Assembly (NCBI RefSeq): GCF_000276665.1
Contig: NW_004955472.1
Coordinates: 10,457,445 to 10,521,444 of the forward strand
DNA: 64,000 bases
Reading direction: 5' to 3'
From: Chinchilla lanigera
Taxonomy: Eukaryota > Chordata > Mammalia > Rodentia > Chinchillidae
Every line of letters begins with the position of its first letter. Position 1 is the stretch's first letter. Of the stretch, positions 31,801 to 44,189 are shown one piece after another. The position numbers and the translations under genes were made by a program. The notes below the pieces were generated by a model. That model was given only the letters and a program-made list of their open reading frames with translations. It made no database searches and was not told the origin of the DNA.

Positions 31801-33490
31801 TATAACTCACACTTACACTTCAATATTTGAGAATAGAATTTGATTTATAAATTGATATTACCTAAAAGAGAAATCAAATGGCAGCAAATTTATTACAGTC
31901 CTGCTTAAAAATCTTTACTGAGCAATACTGAGTTTTGATAGATTTAACTGAGAAGTTCCATTCCGTAACATTTACCAAGTGCTTCATTCTGCGAAAATAT
32001 TAACCAGGTTAGAACATTGATTAAAAACACAGTGTTCAAAATTGAAATGCATGGGAGGTATAATAATTATTATAACTTTAAGAAAATTCTCTTTGGTAAA
32101 GTAAATAAAGGGCAACAGAAAGATAAACATGGTCTAACTTAATGATTGCACTTTTCCTAATATCCAATCCCTGAATGTGCATCGTCCCAAGTACCCTGTG
32201 TGCTCATATATTTGCTTATGTATTTGTTTTCAATAAATGCACAATGAGAAAGCTTATGTTATCCACAGCTGAATTTAGATTTATATTGCAAAGAATCTTG
32301 TCCAGAAATGTGAGTTTTACTATTTTCAACTATTTTATCATTTGCTAAGAGGATCTAAACATGACAAAAGACATGAATTTCAAAGCAGGCTACACGACAT
32401 AGACAGACTGATTTGTTTCCCATCCACTTTTTGCTTCCTTGGTAAAGTGAGAGCTCTTCATTATATCTGTCTCTAAGCTGACCTCACTCAGTAAACTGAG
32501 AGTATCAGTTGCACCATACCACTCTTAAAAAAACCAAAAACAACAGAGAATTGTAGTGTTCCAGCAGTTGCAAATCTGAGTCCATACTTGTTTTTTGTTT
32601 AATGATCTCAGATTTCTAATGTTCAATTCTTGAGTATATAGTTTTATGGCTGCACTTTCTGGTCTAATTAAAGTTATTCATTCCTGCATATATTAAGTTG
32701 GAAAACATTTATCGAGAGGCTATTATATGTTACATTCTAAAGTATGTGTAAATGAATTTTACTCTTTCTGGCCAAAAGAGTTTTACATTAAGAGTTGTGT
32801 GCGCATGTGTGTGTGTGTGTGTTATAATAATACAGCATGATACATGCCTCATGGCAGTAGGGATGAAAAGATAATTGCCTTCACAGAACTGGAGAAGGCT
32901 TTTTACAGAGAAGGTAACATTTAATATTGCAGGCAAATAATATTCTGGAAATTTCAAGAAAAGAAAAAAGCTCAGACAGGAGAGACAGCATGATCAAAGG
33001 CACAAAAATGTACCCAAAAAAGAGAACAGTATTATGGTTGATATTACCAGAAAATATGGCTGGGGATAAAAAAAAAAAACAAAAAACTGACTATTCACCA
33101 AGGATGTTGGGTACAGTACTCAGAATTTGGGAGGAAGATTGAATTCTAAGATCTCTTTCCACCACCAATAATATTACTCTATATTCATTAATTGTTGATC
33201 ATATATGTAACTTAATATATGTATGTGATTTGTAAAATGATAAGCAGTTTCTAATTCACTAGTTAATGATTTATAAGTTCATTAAAAAGCTTATTTTTAT
33301 TTTCATATCCCTATACTTTCACTAATAATTGCAAGCCTGATACTATCTATTAATATATCATTCTTCTAAACTTTTGCAAACTGTTTTATTTTAATAGTAT
33401 GTTTTTGGAAGGGCCACAATATAGATTGGCTATCATTTGCCTTAATAAAGTATCTTATGGACGAATGAATTGAATCATTCTATATTGGCT
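31800..33490. other. No identifiable gene; one (GT)n run
   Basis: AT-rich. A GTGTGCGCATGTGTGTGTG microsatellite lies at 32797-32821. The rest is unassigned. Confidence 0.4.
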
Positions 33491-33492
33491 AT

Positions 33493-33690
33493 AATACCTA
33501 AAGACCTGGCACACACCTGTAATCCCAGTTTATCAGGAAGTTAAAGCAGGAGGAACACAGTTTTCATGCCAGCCTTGTCAACTCTGTGAGAACCTGTCTC
33601 AAAATAAAAAATAACAAAGAGCAGGAGACATGGTGCTCTCGGTGGTAGAACACCTCATATTTTAGTATAGGTGCTGCTAGAGCACCTTGT
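33493..33690 (+). repeat. Composite B1+ID SINE
   Basis: A decayed B1 half (AGACCTGGCACACACCTG, CACAGTTTTCATGCCAGCC, AACCTGTCTCAAAAT) runs directly into an ID-type half (GACATGGTGCTCTCGGTGG, AGAACACCTC). Such 7SL+tRNA dimers (MEN or B1-dID type) are known from non-murid rodents. Confidence 0.55.
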
Positions 33691-33699
33691 AGTTGAATT

Positions 33700-35750
33700 C
33701 CAAGTGCAAAAGAAATGATAAAAATGATTACTTTTATCGTTGCAGTCAAGTAAATTGTTTGATATAAAACTAATATCACATTCTCCTAGAAAAAAGGGCA
33801 TATGATTCCAAAATGCCAAATATTTCATTTGGACGCTTTTCATTTAAAATTCTCTTTTATATAACATTGTGTTCATTCTAACACTCAAATAATTTACAAA
33901 CATATGGGTTAATGGAATCATAAATGTAACCTCCCCAAGAAGTAGTGTTTTTTAATATTCACCACTTCATGAAAGTAATATTCTTTTATTCTACTGAGTT
34001 CATACAAAAATTAAATTTATGACATTATGTATTTTGTTGGCAAATTGAACAGCTTAATATTCAATCCAAACATCTCGGAAAAAAGACACCATTTAGAAGT
34101 AACGGTAGTCCTGCCAGAGTTTTAGCAGTGTAGCCAGATCTCCAAGACCTGCCAAGTTCTAAGTGTAGTAGAATAAGCATGGATGCTCTTTCATTGAAGA
34201 GAGTATGCCAGTTTTTAATCATCCCTTTAATCGGTGCCAATATCCATTTACATCAACTACAGTTTTTCTCTTTCTTAAGATACTGCAACTTTTAGCATGA
34301 CGCCCACCTCCGCACACACACATAAGAGGCAAGTGCAATAAACACAAACATGGTGCACTGCTTTCCGGTTAGATGAATGGTGTCCCCTCCTGGTTTGTCT
34401 GAGATCATATGAGCAAGCCCCCGCTCCACCATCCAGTAAGACAACACCACAGGGGTCAAGTGTGCTGAAGTGAAAACACTTCCAGGTGTAAAATAACATA
34501 AAAGAGAAACATCTGAAGAGAAAGGTCAGAATTCAGAAGGACAAAACTAGTAGGAAGCAGGTTGACACTAATATATATATTACTGACACTAATACATATA
34601 TATGCATACATGAATAAAATAAATAAATCATAGGAACTATACAAAATTCATCAATAAATCAGATATCTTCAGTTAAAATAGCAATACTGATTTTCAAATT
34701 AATTGTGTAGGATGAAGTATTAGAGACAGTTTACAAATCAGATAAATTCAAAGAGTGTTCCTACTGGGGCTTGGCTTAGAATAAATCCTGCCTGAGTATC
34801 CTGAAATTCCGAGTTTAAATAATCAATCCGCATTGATTTTTCACTTTTGTTCTGCCAACATTTGGTTATTCCCCAGGTCATGTGGTCTTGCCATTTGAGC
34901 CAAAGTCAATAAAGAATTTATTTATTCATTAGAATCTGTAGAGGTGGAACATAATGCTGAAAACTTGCACTTAAGATTTTCCATGGTAGATATCAACATT
35001 TTGCATGGGATTTTTAATGTGCATGACAAATCTGTACTTGGCTGATAAATTTATGCCTTTTAATGGACTGTTCTTGACTAATTGAATTTTGTTACTACAG
35101 GAGAAATGTATCAAAAATAATCCAACAATAATTTCTGTGAATATTAACTTGTTCATATGTTAGTAATCATGAAGCATTATTTTTATTTTCTTTTAATTCT
35201 TGGAAGCATGGGACAGTATTGTGATCTAGTTCTATTGGCCAAATTCACTGTATGACAAGCTACTTGCAAGCACACAAAGGTGCAGATAGTGTAGCAATAT
35301 CAAACCTTAATATTTCCCAGGTCAACAAATCATCTCAGTTAAACAGAAAAATGTTATTCTTTTCTTACTTATTACATTTGCTCTAAGTATTGCTTTTAAT
35401 TTTTATGTGAAACATGGACTCACGGTGCTTTTCAGTAACCTGACATTTCTATCAATTGCTTTCAATGGTAATGTCAAATTGATTTTTAAGTATATAAAAA
35501 AGGCAAATGTTACTGAGAATATTTTCATAAATTAATAAAGTTTTATTTCATCATAGAGTTTAACAATTATTTTGTAAGACATCAGATTTCTTTTTAGAGA
35601 CTTTTTTCTTTCTAGAAACCTTTTGAGGGCAATCACTGGTACGAAATGCTAACCACATTCTTAATTCTTTTCATGCATTGGTATGTGACATTCCCAAAAT
35701 TTATGACTATTGAAGCTCTTGGATCTTCTATAATTATTTTGTTAGGGGAT
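33700..35750. other. No identifiable gene or element
   Basis: AT-rich unique-looking sequence. Small ATATAT runs occur near 34571-34605. Confidence 0.4.
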
Positions 35751-35754
35751 CTTC

Positions 35755-35880
35755 AGGTAGTACTTTACATTTATAAAAATGTTCTCATCAGTTTTCCCTT
35801 TTATTCACACATCGACATTTCTTCTGTTTTACTCATGAGGAAATGAATGCAAAAATATTAAGTGAAATGACAATGTAAAA
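35755..35880 (-). repeat. MIR-like SINE fossil
   Basis: TACTTTACATTTATAAAAAT, a TTTTACTCATGAGGAAATG core and TTAAGTGAAATGACA follow the reversed MIR core order. Confidence 0.4.
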
Positions 35881-35906
35881 CATTATTTGGATAATCGAAA
35901 TTAGAA

Positions 35907-35992
35907 CCCAGGACTAAAGTTACAGCTCAGTGGTAGAGCAAATGCCTATCAAGTGTGAGGACCTGGGTTTGATCCCCAGGACTGTATATGCA
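35907..35992 (+). repeat. ID/tRNA-type SINE, old copy
   Basis: ACAGCTCAGTGGTAGAGC (box A), GGTTTGATCCCCAGGAC (box B). There is no poly-A and no clear target duplication, so it is older than the copies at 45340 and 50840. Confidence 0.7.
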
Positions 35993-35999
35993 AAGATTA

Positions 36000-38460
36000 A
36001 AATTCAGTCCCACTAAATCAGTCTCCATTTGTCCTGCTTGAGTTAATCTTTCAGTGTAATTATCTTTGAAGTACAATAGTTTCATATAATACACTCTAAG
36101 TTAAATGCTTTAACTACACAATCTCAATTTGAGACAGTGAAATGTCACTGTAACCAACTTTCAAACATTAATTTAAGCATACTAATTTATAAAATTAAAA
36201 ATGCTTGATCACATAAACATGATTTCCCTTTCCCAAATAAGCTGACATATTAATGTAATATTAGATTTTGTAAAAATTACCAGATATCTTACACTTCCAT
36301 TGTAATTTTTTTTAATTTTAAGATAAGGAAAGGTTTAAGGAAAATAGATAAAATAATTAATTATCTTAAATTTTACTCATTAGAATTATTAGAAATGAAA
36401 ATGTTGATTTCCCAGATCTATGTCCCATTATCCAAAGCATGTATTCCTAAACAAGTCTTTAGATTTTTATGGATTTTTTTTGTACCAAGTAATTTATTTC
36501 TATATTAAGACTGATGTTTTGAATCATGCGATATTTTCACCAAATATAAAATTAAATGATTGAATATCTCAACATTTTCATTTTTCAAATACAAAATGCA
36601 GATTTCAAAGACAGATTTAACAGTGTTTTTTATGACACTAAATAGTATTTTCTTTCCACTTTTTCAAAACAGGCAAAAAAAATTAAGTAAAGGTTTGTGT
36701 GGCATACAAGTGAACACAATTAAGGAAACCTTCATTGTTGTCTTCTGAATAGACTTGTCACATTACTATTCACAGCTTTGTCTAGTGACAGTGGAATATC
36801 AAAAAGATACTGAATAATATAGCAAAAATCTATTGTGCCACTGAGATCTAATCTTTGTCTGAATGTAATTGCCTTATTAAAAGATTTGCAAGCTTACTCT
36901 TTCTGTGATTCTAAAATGAGCCAAGAGAAACCGTGCTGTAAAACTGCAACTGTAGTCTCCATGATATGACAACAGCGTGTAAGTCAAACCGAAAATTAAA
37001 ACCCCATCCCACACTTCCCCAGCAATGGCATGGCTGCTCCCAATCCTGCAATTATCCCTAGTGGTATGAATGGCATTTGGAAGACTTTCTTCCCATGAAC
37101 TTAGCTTACAGTGCCTGAGGAACTGCTTATGTAAATATGGATATCTCATTTAGATTGTAATTTATGTTATGTGGCAGTGTCTGCTTCTTAGTACCTGTTC
37201 ATTATAGCTAATAGATTCAGGATAAGCTCCTTTGCCTTTCTCCCCTCCCCCTCCCCCTGAAACACCTTGCTGTAAGCCTTCCTCGGGGAGAACAGTTTCA
37301 TCATTCCAGGGGAAGCAAAGAAATAACTGCACATACTGGTGCCAGCACCCATTACAAATTGTCAGCTTTAGCAAATAGTGTAAATGGATGAAACTTCCTT
37401 TTCCTTTCATCCTATTGCTTTTTTTTTCCTTTTTTTTTTTAACATATTGCAGTGTTCTGCTTTCATGATTTTGTGAAGGGCTCTAGTTCCCACCCTTCTT
37501 ATTCCCCTCACTCAGATATGACAATAAGACGTAGTTCAAAAAACATTGGTTCACATCCAGTGTGGCCTCAAGTTGCTCTCAGTAATGAAATGATCAGCAA
37601 CAAATTTCACTTTTCCATAATAACTTATGACAGTGGCCAGTTTAGTATAACTCTTTCCGTAAGAGTGGATGGGGTGGGGGGTGAGACTAGGAGCTGTGAA
37701 TAGATTCATATATATATTTTAGCAATGTTCAAGTCAAAAAATCTTTTGTTGTTCATCCAGTCTTGATGGATTTTTGGTGTCTATTAGATATGTATCAAAT
37801 ATTACATAGGTAAATTAGACACACTTTCTTCAAATATTATCTTTACACTCTAACAGCATGAAGCACTTATCTATTCACATAAGTGTGAATTTATAACCAC
37901 TTGTTTGTCAAAGTCAGAATAAGAAGTTAAGCCTACTCAAAAACTGTGACTCATAATCATGATCATTATGAAACTTAAACATCAAAAATTACATTTAAGT
38001 TCATCATGAAAACACAAAAATTTGGCCTATCAATCATGTAAGATGGAATTTATTTGTTGTATTAGCAAAATTCTAAGAATAGAGGCTTGTTAAGAATACT
38101 AAGCTTGTTTTTACAAAATCCAAATTTGTGTTTGCTGTTATAGAACATAAGAGCTATATAATTCCACTTAAAAGGAAATTTTTGTTCAAATTATAAATAT
38201 GTGAATTAAAACCAATTATATTTGGTACCAATTCTCTGTGTCAATTTATCTTTAGTAGTAGGTAATAGTAAATTAATTTAAACACAATTACTACTTACCA
38301 GAAAGCACTTCTTGATTTTTTACTTTTCCTTTTCAATTCTTTCTCAGATTTATAAGTTTACAGACTATAGGCAATTAGAGGACAGAAACAAAAGACTAAG
38401 ATAGGAACAGTTTAACAATAAGTAAATATCAAATCGCTAATATTCTTGAGCAAGAATAAG
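36000..38460. other. No identifiable gene or element
   Basis: AT-rich with T runs (37422-37440). A short stretch near 36950-37340 is less AT-rich. No repeat family or coding motif is recognised. Confidence 0.4.
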
Positions 38461-39342
38461 TGTAGTGGATTGATAAATGGTGGTCAAGTTATAACCCCCA
38501 GCTGAACTGAGTAAGCGTGGTGCTGGGTGAGAGGCCCACCTGGGGACTGTTGCCAGCAGCATAAGAGGCAGAACTGGAGAAGCAGAAGGAGGCTGTTGGG
38601 AGCAGAGAAAGGCTGTTGGGAGCTGGTGGAAGATGTAAGGAGTTATTGGTTCTGTTGGAGGAGCTCGTCATGTTGGCTTTCCTGATGAACTTGGCTGTTT
38701 TCATCCTTCGAGAAGCTGGGGACCTTGCTGGCACTGAGAATAGCTTCGGTTCACTTTCGGGGAGCTCTGGTCCTCACTCTGAGCATCACCTCCTGGCTCC
38801 GGAGGGGAGGATGGTGCACTGCCTGTCTCCTGGAGAGGTTTGCTGCATTGGCTTTCCTAATGGGAACTCAGCTGTCCACCACTGGAGGAGCTCGGGACCT
38901 CACTGTTGCTGAGGATGGCTGTGGTACTTTTAAGGGGAGCTCTGGTTCTTTGCACATCCCTTCCTGGCTCCAGTGTAGATCCCTCAGCCTGCTAGCACAG
39001 ATCCTTCTTCCCACTGACACAGACTTCCTGGATTCTACCACTGACCTTTGGGCCTTCCCAGCGCAGATCCATGAAACAAGCCTGCATGAGAAGTATCATG
39101 GGCTCTGGCCCTCCAGTTGGATTCATGCGAGGCACTATTATGGGCTCTAGGTCTTAAGTTGCATTCGTGCAGGACATTATCGCAGGATCCAGGCCCTCAG
39201 CTGGATTCTTGGTCTATGTTGTGTGAACAGATTTCCTGCACTCTCTTGTACATCATTCTTTGGTGATTATTATAAATAATCTTATAAAATATGTCTCATG
39301 TATTGTATTGTTCCCCTTGCAAAATATCCCCAAACCAACACA
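38461..39342 (+). mobile_element. LTR-like element with internal tandem duplication
   Basis: A sharply bounded GC-rich block of about 880 bp in AT-rich DNA begins TGTAGTGGATTG and ends near CCAACACA, so TG...CA ends are possible. An AT-rich end portion with TATAAATAATCTTATAAAA (39271 on) would suit a promoter or poly(A) region. Inside, TTGGCTTTCCTGATGAAC...GGGGAGCTCTGGTCCT (38673 on) is repeated 175 bp later at 38848 as TTGGCTTTCCTAATGGGAAC...GGGGAGCTCTGGTTCT. No polyprotein or MaLR motif is seen. The open frames (to 141 codons, 38725-39150) only reflect its GC content. A solo LTR of an unplaced ERV is the best guess. Confidence 0.4.
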
Positions 39343-39344
39343 TT

Positions 39345-40950
39345 GAGGTAATAGCTGCTTTACACACAATAAGATTAATCCAAGTCTGTCAAGTATATAA
39401 CACATATTGATCTGATTGAAGCAAAATTAATGAGATAAAATATTGGACCTCTAGCTTTATGCAATTCTGGTGAAGACATTCATTCACTCTCTGCCCAAAG
39501 TCTCCTGGATTAGCTGGAAGACTATGAGGAAAAGGAAACATATATTCCACTTTATCCCTTTCCCACTCTGTTTTGCCCCGTCAGCATGGTTTAATCAAAT
39601 TAATCCCTCAATGCCCTAGCATCCAAAACCAAAACGGATATATTCTGAGCACGAAAGAAGGTGCTATTAGTGAATGCACAACAAATGTGAGCTGAGATGT
39701 CTCCTAACAACTAGAAATTACGGGCACAATGTCCTTGCCTCCTAAAACGCCCATCTGTTTCCAAGACAGGACACACTTTCTTAGGAAAGAGAAAACGGCT
39801 ACACATGTGCTGTTAATGATGTTCACTGAAAGAAGACTGCGTTGTTCCTGCAGACATTCTTTTGTAGTCAAAGAGTAAACTATAAAACTGTTTAATTTGG
39901 GGGGATCTTAATGTTTCATCTACAGAATGAAGGTTTGAAATGGACAATTCCTAAGATCTCTCCCTATTGTCATGTTGTAGGGTTTCCCTCATGAATCTGA
40001 AGATCTGAGTTGTTAGGAAGGGGGCAATACAGCAAATATTTTTACTTCTAGATTTTAAGAATGTTAGTTTTGCATTAAGCATAAGAAAATATCACATTTT
40101 TTTTCTCTTAAATCTCAAATCTTTGAGGTCACATTAGGATGGCACATAAGGTTGCATTTTAATTACTCTGGGGAAGAAAAAAATTCTTTACCACAATCTA
40201 AGTATAAACCAAAGTTTAAAGTAAGTTGTAGCATAAATATTGTCATAAAACTGCTAAGGTTTTAATATTTTAGATAACAAGAACTGATAAAATAATTGTT
40301 TACTGTGATGTTTATTTTAATCCTTTCCAAGTGACACTGATATCTCTCCTTTTCTGAGTCTATCTATCTCTTTTAGTCTTTACAGCTTCAATGGAATTTA
40401 TTTTATTGGTTCATTTCTGAAACGAATGATTTTATCTTTAATATTTTAATTATTCATTTATTTTTCACCAAGTAAGGATTTTCTTTAAGTTATACAGATT
40501 CCTTACAAACAAAACCAGTTGTATTGAAGCTTTATCTCAAGGCAATTGAAGCACATACAAGTCCATTTTAAATTACATCCGTGAAAAAAATCAGTATAAT
40601 CTTACGGGCATCATGTAATTTTTCCATTATTATTATTTCTCCATCTTTTGTGCTTAATTTTACTTTGTGTAACAAAAATTTTGCCTAAATGTCCTTAAAA
40701 CGTGTGCAGAAAATAGAGAATCCCTAGTACAGTATCTCTATAAAGTATTTAGAAATTTTGAAGCTGTTTTCTGAAACTCTCCATGATTCTAGGCTACAAA
40801 GAACTAGGTAATATGTTATACGTGTTTAATTTAAACATAAAAAGTTATTAGAAAAGACAGTTTGAATACATGTCAAAGTAAAAATGATGATTTTTGGATA
40901 CTCTGGGTTGAATCAAATGTATTATTAAAGTTGGTTCACATGTGTCTCCC
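39345..40950. other. No identifiable gene or element
   Basis: AT-rich, unique-looking. A pyrimidine-rich run (TCCCTTCCTCCCTCCGTCTG) leads into the SINE cluster at 40955. Confidence 0.4.
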
Positions 40951-40994
40951 GCTCCCTTCCTCCCTCCGTCTGGCTGTCCCTGCCTCCCTCTCCT

Positions 40995-41250
40995 GACGTT
41001 CTTTCTTTGTAGTGGAGATTGAATTTGGGCCCCTGAATGAACTACTTCTCAGCCCTTTTTCATGTTTTAGCTTGAGACCGGGTTTTGCTAAGTCCTAAGT
41101 TGCCTAGGCTATGCTTGTCATTTGTTTTTTGGGTTTTTTTGTTTTGTTTTGTTTGGTACCAGGCATCGAACTCAGGACCTGAGCTTGCAAGGCAGGTGCT
41201 TCTGCCGCTGAGCTATATCCCCGGCCCAGCCTAATCTATGCTTGAACTTG
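40995..41250 (-). repeat. Old composite ID+B1 SINE, itself split by a young ID element
   Basis: Plus-strand GTAGTGGAGATTGAATTTGG and GAACTACTTCTCAGCCC give a reversed ID half. TTGAGACCGGGTTTTGC and TAAGTTGCCTAGGCTATGC give the start of a reversed B1 half, which is cut at 41117 by the element at 41118-41228 and resumes with TATGCTTGAACTTGC. Confidence 0.5.
41118..41228 (-). repeat. ID-like SINE nested in an older SINE
   Basis: Reversed order: T-rich tail (GTTTTGTTTTGTTTGGTACC), CATCGAACTCAGGACC (box B), GCCGCTGAGCTATATCCCC (box A). Flanks GCCTAGGCTATGCTTG (41102-41117) and GCCTAATCTATGCTTG (41229-41244) form a 16-bp target duplication with two differences. Confidence 0.85.
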
Positions 41251-41665
41251 CTACAATAAGTATAAAATTGTAGTCACGGTTTGAGTTACATTTGCACTGG
41301 AAAGCGCTGCTGTGAATGTGAGAATCGTAGTGCTCATCTGGTGCCTGGCCGCACACACAGCTACTCTTCCATGAGTTCTTCTAATGGCAGGTAGAACATG
41401 TAGGTCATACAGAAAATTTCAAAACTCTGAAATAAAAAGCTCGAGGGGGGGGAGGAAATTAAGATAAATATTAGAAAAAATTATCAATGCTTCAAAATTA
41501 TTTTAAAAAGATGTTCTTTGCTTTTGTTGCTTAAACTAATCATACACCTTCATGGGTATACAACTAAGATGAAATAAGGAGTTTTCTCAAGTTACTGAAG
41601 GCCATTTTCCATTAAACCACACATAACCATGTTTCAAGATGCTCTAAAGTTGTACATGTATCTTG

Positions 41666-41735
41666 TATATATATAACAAGTTGTGTAACATATATAATAT
41701 ATATGTTATATATTAAGTGTATATAATATGTATAT
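41666..41735. repeat. AT-rich tract with a near-perfect palindrome
   Basis: AACATATATAATATATATGTT-type text at 41687-41707 is a palindrome apart from its centre, within a longer ATATAT-rich run. Confidence 0.75.
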
Positions 41736-41897
41736 TTAAATTTCTTTGAATTAGAAAAAGAAAGAAAAGATAGTTTAACCCCGGCAGTACATGAAGTCAT
41801 TGTCACACTCTAGGTCTTGATTTTAATTTGCAAGATATTCTTAAATTTACTTTACTTTGAGAGCCAATATAAAACAGGTATCCCATTGAAAAACTCC

Positions 41898-42005
41898 ATA
41901 TATTCAAGGTATCCAGAACAAATATAATTTTAAAAATTTGGAATCTCTCTAATATATTCAAGGTATCCAGAACAAATATAATTTTAAAAATTTGGAATCT
42001 CTCTT
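41898..42005. repeat. Exact 54-bp tandem duplication
   Basis: Copy 1 (41898-41951) and copy 2 (41952-42005) agree at 53 of 54 positions; only the last base differs. Both begin ATATATTCAAGGTATCCAG. There is no tail or transposon signature. Confidence 0.95.
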
Positions 42006-42424
42006 AAAACATTAGTTTCTGACTAAAAGCTTCAAAAATGGAGTATATCCTTTGAAATTCCTGGAATATTATTTTTATACTATGTTCATACTCTGCTGTA
42101 GCTTACATTTACTTTGCCTTTGTTTTACCAGAAGTAAGCCTTTTTCATTACTGGCCACAGTACAGAGCAGATACAATTAGAGAAAATCCACTGTTTACCT
42201 TTAAGATAATTCTAGACATCAGATATTTTCTCACAGATTCCATAATGTTCATTAGTATTGCCATAAATAATCTAATAATTTTATGTCTTCAGCAATCAGT
42301 TTGGATTAAATATGAATACCACCTACACATTCTTAATTAACCTGCTGATACTTGTGGCAATATATTTAATTTTATGGCATTTGAAATGAAGGCTATTTAT
42401 ATTTTAAAATCATTTCTACTATAG

Positions 42425-42700
42425 CTTTTTCTTTTAAATTTTTTATTTTATCACTTTTATTATAAAGTTAACACATAGTTATTGCTTAAAATTTATAAAA
42501 GAGAGACTAGTAAGGGAATAAAATATATCTGCTGTTAAGACACCTAAGGCAATCTTTATTATTCTTTTGGTAATTTTCCTCTCATTCCTCCCATAGATTT
42601 TTTTTAAGTTGGGTATAGTTGCACTGTTCAAAACTGTGTATCCTGAATTTTACATTAACATCATATAATATTTCTCATAGTAATGAAACTATTCGTGAAT
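42425..42700 (-). mobile_element. Ancient L1M-type fragment
   Basis: TTATTGCTTAAAATTTATAAA, a TTTTCCTCTCATTCCTCCC block and TGTGTATCCTGAATTTTAC follow reversed L1M text in order. It is weak and decayed. Confidence 0.3.
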
Positions 42701-42704
42701 GTCA

Positions 42705-44110
42705 AGTTAAAGGACATCGTGAGAATTACATGACATGACATAGAAAGGACTCAGTGTAGTTCATGATACACAGTTACTATGTTAGTATATGTCACTATAT
42801 TTATTATTGTGTTGTATACAACCGAAAAGGTCTGCCATAATCGATATGACCATCAGATTCTTAAAATTATTTAGGTTGCTTATTTTTAGCTTCCTCATAA
42901 ATAACGTTAGTTTTGACAGATTTTTTATTTAAAGCTGTTTGTATATTTTATATTATGTCCTTAAGAAATTTCCAGAATTGAATTACTTAATAAAATGCAA
43001 TGCACCTTGCACAAGACTTTATATAAATTATCAAATGTTTTGCAGAGAATTCTTCCAACTTTTGCTCCCACTTACAATACATAAGATGTCCCCCTCATGA
43101 CATCCTTGCTGGATTTCAATATTCTCTATTTTTTTCCTTTATACAGATTCATTCTGTTTATCATGTTAGTATAGTGATCTCTCATGTCATATCTTTTTTT
43201 CACTTTTGAAGAATGTATTATTCCATATACTTTAACAGTAACAGAGAAGACACATATTTTAAAAATTTCCATAATACAAAGAATGCCCAGAATTCTCTGT
43301 AATATGGGAAATCTTTACCAAATTCCCTGAATGTTAGCATTTTATTACATTTACATTATCTTGTTCTTCTTCTCTCTCTGTAGACAGACACAGTTTTTTT
43401 CTGAAACATCCAGACATAGGTAGCATAAATGACACTACAGTATTGCATTTCACATAGTGTATTGTATTTCATTACATTCACTATTTGAAACCCCCTTTAT
43501 TCTGAATCTCAGCTAATTTGGTACATGACAAATAGTATTTTGTTTGAATTTAAATTTTTCTGTTGACTGAACTTGAACATGTTTCTCTATATTAACTAAC
43601 TACATCTGTATTTTTTTACTACTTGTTGATGATGTTTGCTCAGATGTTACTTTTACATATGTATTTTCTCACCTACCGTGTGAGAGCTAGACACAAATCA
43701 CTTCACAAGAACAGAGAAGATCAAGTCCCTCTTCAAAGAAAATTTATAACTTACTTGAGGATGTTGTTTAGAATAATTTTTAGCAATGTAAACTGTGCTC
43801 AAATGAAATTCTACAAGGAAATACAATAAAAGAAAATTGATAAAAGACCAAGTATGTGTGGAAGACTCAGATCACACTAGATTCTTCCTATTTTCTTCTC
43901 CATCTCCAAGTGACAAAGACCTCCAAGTGATGCCCCCAGGGGAAGATTTGAAAAACTAAGGATATTGGGTGTGCTACTTTCCACATAGGCAAGAATTTTT
44001 AAATTATTTTGTGTCTCAAATCACACTATACTTCTTTTCATCCAAAAGTAATGAAATAAGACTTCTTTCTAACTACATATTTTTACTTGCTTCATCCACA
44101 AACTTTCCCC
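42705..44110. other. No confidently identified element
   Basis: AT-rich. The stretch 43340-43440 (TCTCTCTCTGTAGACAGAC, CTGAAACATCCAGACATAGG) faintly resembles an old LINE, but I do not assign it. Confidence 0.3.
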
Positions 44111-44113
44111 TCT

Positions 44114-44180
44114 CCAAGTACTGACCAGGTACTTAGCTTCCCCGATCAGATGAGATCGGGCGTGTTCAGGGTGGTATGGC
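44114..44180 (-). pseudogene. 5S rRNA pseudogene fragment with internal deletion
   Basis: On the minus strand it reads GCCATACCACCCTGAACACG from 44180, then CCCGATCTCATCTGATC, GGGGAAGCTAAGTACC and TGGTCAGTACTTGG. This is 5S rRNA from about nucleotide 9 to 75 with roughly ten nucleotides lost between the GCTAAG and CCTGGT blocks. The deletion removes part of the internal promoter, and the 3' third is absent, so it cannot be a working gene. No tail or clear target duplication was found. Confidence 0.85.
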
Positions 44181-44189
44181 ACAAACTTT

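Noticed and set aside
38616..39150. Two overlapping plus-strand open frames (98 and 141 codons)
   Set aside because: They sit inside the LTR-like element and its tandem duplication, with no conserved motif and no splice or start context.
44114..44180. Functional 5S rRNA gene
   Set aside because: The internal promoter is deleted in part and the 3' third is missing.
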